This document shows, piece after piece, positions 17,301-28,861 of a stretch of DNA of 28,861 nucleotides (position 1 is its first letter; the number at the start of each line of letters is the position of its first letter). Below the pieces are notes generated by a model. It saw only the letters and a program-made list of their open reading frames with translations, did not search any database and was not told the origin of the DNA. This stretch comes from Spirochaetia bacterium (GTDB lineage: Bacteria > Spirochaetota > Spirochaetia > Treponematales > Breznakiellaceae). The DNA is taken from positions 1-28,861 of the forward strand of contig BNUX01000034.1 in the NCBI GenBank assembly GCA_025997675.1. Reading direction: 5' to 3'. The position numbers and the translations under genes were made by a program.

Positions 17301-20300
17301 CGAGGCGGCCTCCTTTATCGACGCCTACTTTAAAACCTACGCGGGGATACGCAGTTTCATTGATGAGCTCATCAGAAAAACTGAGGAGACCGGGTACGCC
17401 TCCACCCTTCTGGGCCGCCGCCGGTACATCCCGGCCATCAACTCCCGGAACAAAACCGAGAAGGCCGGGGCGGAACGGGTAGCGGTAAACACCCCCATCC
17501 AGGGCTCTGCGGCGGACATTGTCAAGACCGCCATGCTCAAGGTGGACAAGCGGCTTACTGCGGAGCAAAGCACCGCAAAACTGCTGCTACAGGTCCACGA
17601 CGAACTTATCCTGGAGTGCCCCGAGACAGACGCCGACACCGCAGCCACGCTGGTGAAGGAAGTGATGGAGAGCGCCGTCACCCTGCGGATACCCCTGCGG
17701 GTCAGCGTGGAAACCGGCCGACGCTGGGGGGATTTCCACTAGCCCTTTGAGGTTACTTTCTTCGATTTCCCTTGCATTCCGGCGAATTCCAGGTGATTAT
17801 TATAGTAATATCGACTTTTATGGAGGATTTTATGAAACGGCTTGGTACCACGGCTTTGGTCCTATTGATTGCGGCGGGGGCGGCTTTTGCCCAGCAGAAT
17901 TCGGTTTCCGCCTATACTACCCTGGAGGAGCCTTTGGCCAAGGCCCTTTTTGAACAGTTCCGGACGGAAACCGGTATTACCGTCAACTTTGTCCGCCTTT
18001 CCGGGGGTGAGGCGGTGGCCCGGATGGAAGCGGAAGCGGCTAATCCCCAGGCCTCAATCTGGGTTGGAGGCGTTGGGCTGGACCATATCACCGCTAAATC
18101 GAAGGGCCTCACCGTGGCCTATCAGTCCCGGTATGCAAACAATACCCGGGCGGAGTTTAAGGATCCTCAAAACTTCTGGATTGGCCTCTATGTAGGGCCC
18201 CTGACCTTTGTTACCAACATGGACCGGGCCAAGGCCCTGGGACTTACCCCGCCGAAAAGCTGGGCGGACCTCCTCAAGCCTGAGTATAAGGGCCAGGTCC
18301 GCATGGCGAACCCCAATATTTCCGGCACCGCCTACAACGTGATCACCACCATCAGGTCCCTGAATAATAAGGATGAGGCGAAGGCCTTCGATTACCTTAA
18401 AAAGCTGGATGCCAACATCGACCAGTACGCCCGTTCCGGTTCGGCGCCGGGGAAGAGCGTGGCCACCGGGGAAATCCCCATCGCCCTGGGGTATGCCCAC
18501 GATCAGGTTAAGCTCAAAGCGGAAGGGGCCAATGTGGAAATCTACGCCCCCACCGAGGGCACCGGCTACGAGCTGGCTTCCATGTCCCTTATCAAGGGCG
18601 GCAAGGATCAGGTGAACGCCCGGCGGCTCTACGACTGGATTCTTTCCTCCAAAAACGCCCAGGCGGAGTTTACCAAGTGGTATTTGGTCCTGGTAGCCAA
18701 CGGCGCGGCGAAGCACCCCCTGGCTCTATCCCTGGATCAGATCAAGACCGTGAACCAGGACATGACCTGGGACGGGGATGCGGCGAACAAAAAGCGGCTT
18801 TTGGACCGGTGGACCGCGGAAATCGAATCCAAGCGATAACAGTATCGGAGGCGGTATATGGTAAACAAAAAGGGGCTCATCAAGCTGCTGACGGCGGCCC
18901 TGGTCTTTGCGGCCGTGGACGTCTGGATATATACGGCTCTCCTGGGCTCCTTCCGTTCCTACCACGAAGCGAACAGCCTTAAAGAGGTAAGCCTTTTTGC
19001 AAAGACCGCCCCGAGTGACGAGGCCTATGTCGGCGAATGGCTGGCGGGCCTGCCGGACACCATCGAAGGGGCCGAAGCCCTGGTTCTGGGGATAGACGAA
19101 GACTGGAACTTCGTCCCCCGGGAGGGGATGCCCGCCGCACGGGCCATCTGGGACGCCCACAAGGATGGCGAAGAGTTTCAGCGGGGGCTGGAGAGCGTGT
19201 ACTACCTCCTGCCCTACAAGTTCCCCCCGGCACGGCGCTCCGCGTCCATGCGGGTCTACCTGCTCCCCATCCCCGACGAAACGGGATATGAGATAACCGG
19301 AGCCCTGCTCATGACGGTTCCCGAAGGCGGGGCGGTTCAGTTTGAGGGGCTTATCCGGTCCCTGGCAATCCTGGCTTGGGTTCTCTTTACGGTCCTTTTT
19401 GCCGTGGCGGTTCTGGCCCGGGACCCTATTACCGGTTACGCGGTGATCTTCCTCTTTGGTATAGCCATCGCCTTTGTGGCGTACCCGCTCTTTGAATCCT
19501 TCCGGTTGACCTTTTACGACGAGGGCCGGCTTTCCCTCAATATCTGGAAACAGACCCTTTCCCCCCGGTACCTGGCGCCCCTCTGGGGTTCCATCAAGCT
19601 GGGGATAATCACTGCCTCGGTGTCTATGGTGATAGGCTTTGCCTTCGCCTTCCTTACCGAACGGACCGGTGTGCGGGGAAAGAAGCTCATCGGGACCCTG
19701 GCGACCATGCCGGTTATTTCCCCTCCCTTCTCCCTCACCCTGTCGATCATCCTCCTCTTTGGGAACAACGGGCTGATTACCCGGCAGTTGCTTGGGATAC
19801 AGAACTTTTCCGTCTACGGCCTGGGGGGGCTGGTGCTGGTGCAGACCATCGGGATGTTCCCCATCGCCTACATGACCCTTTCCAGCGTGCTCAAGTCCAT
19901 CGACTCAACGGTGGAGGACGCCGCCCTGGACCTCCAGGCCTCCCGGCTGCGGACCTTCCTGACCATCACCCTGCCCCTGTCTCTGCCGGGGCTCCTTTCC
20001 GCCTGGCTCCTGGTGTTTACCAACTCCCTGGCGGACTTCGCCAACCCCCTGCTCTTGGCCGGCTCCTACCGGGTGCTTTCGGTGGAAGCTTATATAGAAG
20101 TAACGGGCCGGAGCAACCTCGGCGGCGGGGCGGCATTATCCCTGCTCCTCCTGATGCCCACCCTAACGGCCTTCTTTGCCCAGCGTTACTGGGTAAACAA
20201 GAAGAGCGTGGTCACCGTTACCGGCAAGCCCTCCACCCGGCTCGCCGAACTGGCCACCAAGCCCGTGCGTATTGCCTTGACGGTCTTTGTAGGGATATGC

Positions 20301-23300
20301 CTCGTGTTCATCGTGAGCCTCTACGGGACCATCATCGCCGGCTGCTTTGTCAAGAACTGGGGCATAGACTATTCCTTTACCACCGCCAATATCGGGGAGG
20401 CCCTTTCCCGGGGCTGGCAGTCCATCGCCAGTACCGTTACCCTGGCGGCGGCGGCAACCCCCATTGCGGGGATCATCGCTATGGCGGCGGCCCTCATCGT
20501 GGTGCGCCAGACCTTTGTGGGGAAGCGGGTCCTGGAGGTGCTGCTGATGACGCCCTTTGCGGTGCCGGGTACCCTTTTGGGTATTTCCTACATCCTGGCC
20601 TTTAACAAGCCCCCCATGCTGCTGGTGGGCACCGCGGTCATCATCGTGATCAACTACGTGATCCGGGAACTGCCGGTGGGGCTGGAAACCGGGGCGGCGA
20701 GCCTGCGGCAGATAGACCCGTCAATCGAAGAGGCGGCCCAGGACCTGGGGGCGGATATGTCCAAGGTGTTCACCAGCGTGGTGCTGCCCCTGATACGCCC
20801 CAGCTTCCTTACCAGCATGTCCTACACCTTCGTCCGGTCCATGACCGCCGTCAGCGCGGTAATCTTCCTTATTTCCGCCCGGTGGTATCACCTGACGGTG
20901 CAGATATACAACTTTTCAGAGAACATGCGCTTTGGCCTGGCCAGTGTGCTTTCCACGGTATTGATTATCATCGTCCTCGCGGTCTTCGGACTGATGCAGC
21001 TCCTGGTCCGGGACCGGGGCCTGACCGCTAAAAATATTGTCCGGTAAGGGGTTGTAACAATGAGCAAGAAAAACAGTGTTTCTGTTACCCTGGAAGGGGT
21101 TACCAAGGTTTTTAAAAATACCAAGGGCAAATCCGATGTGATCGCCGTCCACGAATCGGACTTTGTGGTGGGCGCCGGGGAACTGGTTACCCTCCTGGGG
21201 CCTTCGGGGTGCGGCAAAACCACCACCCTGCGGATGATCGCCGGGTTCGAGCTGCCTTCGTCGGGGAAGATTCTTATCGGCGCAGAGGATGTGACCATGC
21301 TGCCCCCCAATCAGCGGGATACCGCCACGGTGTTCCAGAGCTACGGCCTCTTTCCCCACCTGACCGTGGGGGAGAATGTGGCCTACGGCTTAAAACTGCG
21401 GAAAATCCCCCCGGATGAGATTGAAAGAAAGGTCCACGAGACCCTGGACATGGTGGGGTTAAGCCATCTCTACGACCGGCCGCCGGGCCAGCTTTCCGGC
21501 GGGCAGCAGCAGCGGGTGGCCCTGGCCCGCAGCCTTATTGTGGAGCCCTCGGTATTGCTGTTGGACGAGCCCCTTTCCAATCTGGACGCCCTGCTTCGGG
21601 AACAGATGCGGGTGGAGATCCGGCGGATACAGAAGAGTCTGGGGATCACCGCAGTCTACGTAACCCACGACCGGGTGGAGGCCATGAGCCTTTCCGATAG
21701 GGTTATTGTGAGGCGGGACGGGGAGATAAAGCAGATAGGCAGTCCCCAGGAAATCTACGAGGACCCCAACAGTACGTTTGTGGCGGGCTTTGTGGGGAAG
21801 GTGGCCTTCTTCCCCGCCGAGGGCCTTGAAAAACGGGACGCACAGTGGGTTTGCCGGGTGGGGAGCAAGTCCCTCCTGGTGGGGCGGGCCGCGCCGGATG
21901 TGGCGGAAGGGCAGGATGCGGTGATCATGGCCCGGCCCGAAAGCCTGCGGCTTACGGAGAGCGGCCAGGGGGCGGTGGAAGGGACCGTCCGCATGAATGT
22001 CTACCTGGGGAGCAGCATCGAAACCTTTGTGGACACCCCCCACGGGGAGGTGTTGATACAGGTGGACGACCCCGCGTCAAAGAAGATCTTCGCCGAGGGG
22101 GCGCCGGTGTCCGTTGATTTTAACCCCGGCAGGATACGGTTACTGCGGGATAGCTAACTACTTCCCCAGCAGCCGTCCCGCCAACGAGGGAATCGCAATG
22201 AAGTTCCCCACCATGCCCCCGATGGACGAAAGCAGAAACACCAACAGCGCCCGGGTAATCCGGTTCCGGTAGATCCCCCGCAGGCTGCTTACATCATCGG
22301 CAATGGTTTCCGCGTCGGTGACCCGGGGTTTCCGCATGGTGGCCTCGGTAACACCCGCAAACAGGCCCACCCCGATAAAGGGGTTGATGGTGGCGATGGG
22401 GGCGCCCACAAAGGACACCAGAATAGACAGGGGATGCCCCAGGGCGATGAGGGTTCCCAGCGCCGCCAGGGAGCCGTTCCAGAGTACCCAGCGGAGGAGC
22501 AAGGTAACGCTTACCCCGGCGCCGGCCCGGAAAAAGCCCAGCACGATGATTGCCGCGATGATAAGCGGGATAATCCAGCCGGCCGCCTTGGAGAGCATTG
22601 ATGCCGGGGGGATTTGGTCCAGTTCCGATACATCGGCGCTTTCGCCGGCGGCGGCGATCCCTTCCAGGTGGCTCTTTATCCCCATAAGATGCCCGGCGCC
22701 GACAATCGCGACCTGCTTTCCCCCCCCCCGGTCCAAATCCTGGCCGCCAGGTACCGGTCACGCTCGTCGATGAGGGTCTCCTTTACCGAGGGCAGGTAGT
22801 CCGCCAGTTCCGCCATCATGCCGTCCAGTTCGCTGCGGTTTTTCAGGTTCTCAATCTCCTCTTCGCTTAGTTTTTCGGTGGTAAAGGCGCTGCCCACCAG
22901 GGAGGCCAGGAGTTTGCTCTTGCTCCAGAGGCTGCAATGGGCCCAGGCGCGGCGGAGGGTCCCTTCCACCGCCCCCTGGCCGCTCTCCGTAAGCCGCAGG
23001 CTTTCGGGCCGGGCCATGATCACCGCATCCTGCCCTTCCGCCACGGTGTTCCAGAGCTACGGCCTCTTTCCCCACCTGACCGTGGGGGAGAATGTGGCCT
23101 ACGGCTTAAAACTGCGGAAAATCCCCCCGGATGAGATTGAAAGAAAGGTCCACGAGACCCTGGACATGGTGGGGTTAAGCCATCTCTACGACCGGCCGCC
23201 GGGCCAGCTTTCCGGCGGGCAGCAGCAGCGGGTGGCCCTGGCCCGCAGCCTTATTGTGGAGCCCTCGGTATTGCTGTTGGACGAGCCCCTTTCCAATCTG

Positions 23301-26300
23301 GACGCCCTGCTTCGGGAACAGATGCGGGTGGAGATCCGGCGGATACAGAAGAGTCTGGGGATCACCGCAGTCTACGTAACCCACGACCGGGTGGAGGCCA
23401 TGAGCCTTTCCGATAGGGTTATTGTGATGCGGGACGGGGAGATAAAGCAGATAGGCAGTCCCCAGGAAATCTACGAGGACCCCAACAGTACGTTTGTGGC
23501 GGGCTTTGTGGGGAAGGTGGCCTTCTTCCCCGCCGAGGGCCTTGAAAAACGGGACGCACAGTGGGTTTGCCGGGTGGGGAGCAAGTCCCTCCTGGTGGGG
23601 CGGGCCGCGCCGGATGTGGCGGAAGGGCAGGATGCGGTGATCATGGCCCGGCCCGAAAGCCTGCGGCTTACGGAGAGCGGCCAGGGGGCGGTGGAAGGGA
23701 CCGTCCGCATGAATGTCTACCTGGGGAGCAGCATCGAAACCTTTGTGGACACCCCCCACGGGGAGGTGTTGATACAGGTGGACGACCCCGCGTCAAAGAA
23801 GATCTTCGCCGAGGGGGCGCCGGTGTCCGTTGATTTTAACCCCGGCAGGATACGGTTACTGCGGGATAGCTAACTACTTCCCCAGCAGCCGTCCCGCCAA
23901 CGAGGGAATCGCAATGAAGTTCCCCACCATGCCCCCGATGGACGAAAGCAGAAACACCAACAGCGCCCGGGTAATCCGGTTCCGGTAGATCCCCCGCAGG
24001 CTGCTTACATCATCGGCAATGGTTTCCGCGTCGGTGACCCGGGGTTTCCGCATGGTGGCCTCGGTAACACCCGCAAACAGGCCCACCCCGATAAAGGGGT
24101 TGATGGTGGCGATGGGGGCGCCCACAAAGGACACCAGAATAGACAGGGGATGCCCCAGGGCGATGAGGGTTCCCAGCGCCGCCAGGGAGCCGTTCCAGAG
24201 TACCCAGCGGAGGAGCAAGGTAACGCTTACCCCGGCGCCGGCCCGGAAAAAGCCCAGCACGATGATTGCCGCGATGATAAGCGGGATAATCCAGCCGGCC
24301 GCCTTGGAGAGCATTGATGCCGGGGGGATTTGGTCCAGTTCCGATACATCGGCGCTTTCGCCGGCGGCGGCGATCCCTTCCAGGTGGCTCTTTATCCCCA
24401 TAAGATGCCCGGCGCCGACAATCGCGACCTGCTTTCCCCCCCCCCCGGTCCAAATCCTGGCCGCCAGGTACCGGTCACGCTCGTCGATGAGGGTCTCCTT
24501 TACCGAGGGCAGGTAGTCCGCCAGTTCCGCCATCATGCCGTCCAGTTCGCTGCGGTTTTTCAGGTTCTCAATCTCCTCTTCGCTTAGTTTTTCGGTGGTA
24601 AAGGCGCTGCCCACCAGGGAGGCCAGGAGTTTGCTCTTGCTCCAGAGGCTGCAATGGGCCCAGGCGCGGCGGAGGGTGGTCTGTATCTCCCTATCGCAGA
24701 AGATGTAGGGGATTCCCAGTTCGGCGGCGGTGTCGATGGCGGTCTTCATTTCCTCACCGGGCTTGACCCCCAGTTTCGCCCCCATGCGGCGCTGAAAACT
24801 GCCCAGGACCAGGTTGGCCATAAGGAAAAACCCCCGGCCCTCCCGGAAAACCTTGGCCACATTCAGTTTCTCCCAATTGTCCTTCTGAACCATGGCCTTA
24901 TAGCGCCCGGCATCCAGCTCCACACAGACCTGATCCGGCTTTTCGTCCCGGATCACGGCGGCAACTTCCTCAATACTTTCCCGGGAAACATGGGCGGTGC
25001 CGATAAGCGTAATTTCTCTCCCGTCCAGAGTAACGGTAACGCGGGTATCCTTCACTAAGTCTCCTTACTATCAATTGACCGTCAGGTTCCGTGCTTCCAC
25101 TACCCATCGGTTAAAACGCCATTCAAGAACGGCGCGCTGCTCCATCTCATTGACCTGGGAAAAATACCGGTTTGCCAGGGAGGTGTTTCCCCGGACATCG
25201 TAATAGCTTGCCAAGTAGTACAGCATCTGGGCCTTGAGCACCGGGTTCGTTTCCCGGTCAATCCGCATGGCCGCATCGTTGTCCCCGTGGAGGTCGTGGT
25301 ATAACCGGAGCATAGACCACTCCGCCGTATCCCGCTGCGCCTTCTTGAGGGCGGTTTCCAGGAAGGTCTTCGGGTCGCTCATCTTGCCCGCCCGCATCCA
25401 GCATAGGGACGCAAGCAGGGCATAGTGGGTTTCCGGCGCCTGTTTGTAGACCATCAAAAAGGCATCCCGGGCTTCAGCCCAGAGTCCCTTCCGCATTTTT
25501 TGTACCCCCAGGCCCTCAAGGGCGAAATAATACTCCGGTTTAAGCTTTACCAGTACCTCGTAGTCATGCTCCGCCCCATCGTAGTCCCCCATCTCATCCT
25601 TTATCCCGGCGCTGTACACGTAGGCAAGGAATATTGAGGGGTTCATGGCAATGGCCCGGTTAAATTCGAGGAGCGCTTCCTGTTTGCGGCGCAGATCCAC
25701 CAGCACGATCCCCCGGTCAACGGCTATCCAATAATCATCACCGTTGATTTTTAGAGCCCTGTCCAGGTCCCGGAGGGCGTCATCATAAAAACCCGCTTCC
25801 TGGTAGAGCCGGGCCCGTTCGGTCAGGGGCCGGGTCCATTGGGGGTAGCGCTTAACCGCCTTGTTCAGCAGGGACTCCGCTTCCTTAGGGTTCCGCTGAT
25901 ACCGGTATACCCCGGCAAGGCCAAGCAGGGCATCGCCGTTATCCGGGTCCACCGCCAGGACCCGGTCAAAATAGGCGGCCGCCGCTTTCAGTGATTTGCC
26001 CCGGAGACTGATGTCCCCCAGGGAGGTAAGGGCCGCTACATGGTTCGGGTCGATCCTGATAAGGCGCTCCAGGGTAGCCTTCTGCTCCTTATTCCTGCCC
26101 CCGGCGCCTTCCAGGGTGGAAAGCACGTACAGAGCTTCCGTATTATCCGGTTCCCCGGCGATAATCTCCTCAACAATACCCCGGGCCTCGGCGGTCCTGG
26201 CTGCGGAACTCAGCACCGATGCCTTCAAAAGGCGAATCCCGGAACTGGCCGCAACCGCACTGTCCAGGCGGTCAAAACAGGCAAGGGCGCCGTCATAATC

Positions 26301-28861
26301 CTCCCGGCTGAGTAAATCCGCCGCGGCGGCCAGGATGGCCTGGGTGTTCGGCAAGGGCGCCGCCTGCTCTACGGGAGCGGGCGGGGCAGGAACCGGGGGA
26401 GGGGACGCACAGGAGAATATACCGGGAAGGATGATGACCATGAATAGTCGGCTGTTTATTTTCACCATAGTTATAGTATATAATCGGCTTAAAAGCGGCA
26501 AGTCTGGATACTGCGTTGTGCCAACGGTGCGTTGTGCCAACGGTGCGTTGTGCCAACGGTGCGTTGCAATTTGATCCTCCTTAGGGTATCCTGTACCGAA
26601 ATGAAAAAGCCCCTTTTACCCCGGATTATCAGCCTTACCGTCCTGTATGCGGGTGTATTTGTCCTGCTGGTAGCCATCCAATTTACCAATCAACGGAGCT
26701 TTACCCAAAGGATCGGCGATTTTGTGGTTTCCGGCCACTATAGCAAACAGGCGAACAACGAACCGGAGTTGATCCGTCCCCTGGAAGGAACAATAACCAT
26801 TTCCTACGGCGGTATAGAGTTCCTCCTTACCGATGAAGATGATGATGACGGCCTCTCTGTTCTCCATGTGTCGGGGGAACGGGAAGTGACCAGGCCCCTC
26901 TTTATGAGCGTGAGCGCCGGGGCCGCACGGTTCCCGCTAAGAGGAGGGGCGGAAATCACCTTCAGTACCCAGAATATAGGCGGAAACCAGGAACTCCGGA
27001 TATTCGTCAGCCTGCCCGAAGGGTCCAGTCGGCTGGAACTTCCCTACCGCCTCCTGGGCAGTTCCCGTATCAGGCGCCATAGTAATGGGGAATCCCATCT
27101 CATCGCCAATGGGAAAAGTTATCGTTTCAATAGTTCCCTGGTGGATTTCTCCCGCCGCCTGGTCTTTTTGGACGCCAATGAACCGGTTGTTTCCTACGGG
27201 CAGGTCCAGGGGACGGAAGTCCATGACCCCTCCCGCTTTATCCTCAGCATCGCCCAGGATAAGCGGATGTACGACGAGGCCCTTATCCGCTGGCGGGATC
27301 AATCCTTTACCCGGTGGGGCCAGAGCATAGCAGCCAGCCGGGATGAGGAAACGATTCTGGCCTACCTTTCCGAGGCCGTATCCCACGGGGGCTACCGGTC
27401 CGCCCTTACCGGAATATCCCCCGAATTTGCGGCGGGAAATCAGAGAACCTTTGAATCCTCAGTCTTTCTGGGCCGTCTGGATATGGGACTCCGTTCAAAC
27501 GCCGTTTTTGAGCGGGAAAACCTTAGCCGTCTGACCCGGCTTATTGAAGGCGGGTCCACAGACATTTTGAAGGAATCCCATGTTATAGAATTCCTCGCCC
27601 TCCGGGGCCAGAACAGTCTGATTGACGCCCTGAGCGGCATCATTCGTTCTCTGGACTCCGCCGAACTGGCCTCGGCTTTGCTGCCCGGTATCCTGGAGGG
27701 CTATATGGACTGGCAGGTTTTCCGGCCCAATACGGAAAACCCCTTTAATACGCTGATGAATCAGGTCTGTTTTGCCGTATCCGAGGGAATCATCATGAAC
27801 GATCAGGACGGGCAAATCTTCGTCTTTGACCAGGGAACGGCGGATATGGAATTCAACCTCCGCGTTGGGGCGGGGCTGGCTGCCTATGGGGAATACGTTG
27901 GCCAGGAAGTCTGGGGCGGCATAGGCCGTTCCCTGGTTCTATCGGTACTCTCCCTGGTGGGCGAGTCCGGTACGGCCCCCCTTACCCTGACCCTTTCCCT
28001 GGCTGAAAGCGGGGACATCCTTCCCACGGCGGCCGACGCGAATCCTCTGAGCGCCGCCCGGATATACCGGCAGCTCCGGCTGGGGGACTATTCCGTCCGG
28101 GCCGTTGGCTTAGGCTCCGGCTCGGCAACGAACGGCATCTGGACCTGGACCGCCGCCGCCGGGCCCACGGCAAATTTCAATCAGGAAAGCAATTTTCTGG
28201 ATATTTCCGTAAGCTTCCCCAGTGGGGAGACCCATTACATGCTCATCCGGGGTATCCGGCCCTTTACCCAGATACAACTTTACAACATCCCCTTCCGCAC
28301 AGACCCCCAGTTTGAACGCTACGACTCCTCGGGCTGGGCCTATTCCCCTTCGGAACAAACCCTGATGGTCAAAATGAAGCACCGTCTGACCACGGAGCAT
28401 ATCCTGATATACTATTAGGCCGCGCCTGCCGCAGAGGCTACGGTCCCCGCCGTAGAGGCTACGGTCCCCCCCGTGGAGGCTACGGTCCCCGCCGTGGAGG
28501 CTACGGTCCCCGCCGTGGAGGCCACGGTCCCCCCCGTAGAACCGTCTATCGCACTAGGGATTAAGAAATCGGGGCATTAGCCCAGCGGGGCTTTCCCCAG
28601 GGGCCGCATAGTTCCGTATCCCCGTTTTTCCCTTAGACAGCAAAAACAGGCGTTTTGGCAGCATAATTGGTATGGTTTTCCCCTTGCGTTTTAAAAGTAA
28701 GGGGAGTACGATCACACTATGTACCAAGCACTGTCGTTCTTACCCCCCCCCCCAATCCCTGTATCGACTGCAACCGGTTCATCAAGTTTTCCCGGCTCCT
28801 GGAACGGGCGCGGCAGCTTGATTTTGACACCATCGTTACCGGCCATTACGCCCGGTGGAAC

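Overview
The window reads as chromosomal DNA of a spirochaete, most likely a Treponema-type organism. Pointers are the flagellar chaperone pair FliS/FlgN, a BspA/TpLRR-type leucine-rich-repeat exported protein, a TPR lipoprotein with a spirochaete-style lipobox, an anaerobe-type hybrid cluster protein and long G/C homopolymers inside genes. The DNA is G+C-rich by eye (not computed). I see no rRNA, tRNA, insertion sequence, prophage or CRISPR array.

Layout. (1) 1-4843: nitrosative-stress locus. An intact small Cys-rich gene (1939-2349), hcp (2548-4110) and an Fe-S partner gene (4139-4843) are preceded by a near-identical but broken copy of the first 1.5 kb (113-1610), an inverted 116-bp copy of the hcp promoter/start (1603-1718) and the tail of another coding frame (1719-1850). 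The same 16-bp CRP/FNR-like palindrome occurs four times. (2) 4929-7504: Zn/Cd/Pb efflux ATPase with its ArsR/CadC-type repressor. (3) 7525-8220: HigBA-like toxin-antitoxin pair. (4) 8225-13872: SulP permease, GH3 glycosidase, LRR exported protein, an unrecognised protein and a DUF554 membrane protein. (5) 13935-17742: fliS, flgN-like gene, an array of four 23-bp repeats, polA. (6) 17832-22157: a three-gene ABC importer of the ferric-ion type. (7) 22158-25055: traB-family gene, again with a partial direct duplication and an inverted 87-bp piece at the joint, leaving a broken traB and a broken ATPase gene next to the intact ones. (8) 25071-28580: TPR lipoprotein and a large spirochaete-type protein of unknown function whose frame continues past a TAG codon into a heptad-repeat tail. 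(9) 28719-28861: a 5'-less mnmA fragment behind an 11-C tract.

The most notable results are: the shared palindrome positioned as a class II activator site in front of hcp; two independent 'direct duplication plus inverted joint' structures with 3-8 bp microhomology (recent rearrangements or assembly/amplification chimeras); in-frame EATVP(A/P)V repeats after a stop codon; homopolymers of 7-11 G/C whose length sets the reading frame; and a recurring promoter layout in which the -10 box ends only 5-11 nt before the start codon without a Shine-Dalgarno, suggesting many leaderless mRNAs. No wholly new multi-gene system is evident.
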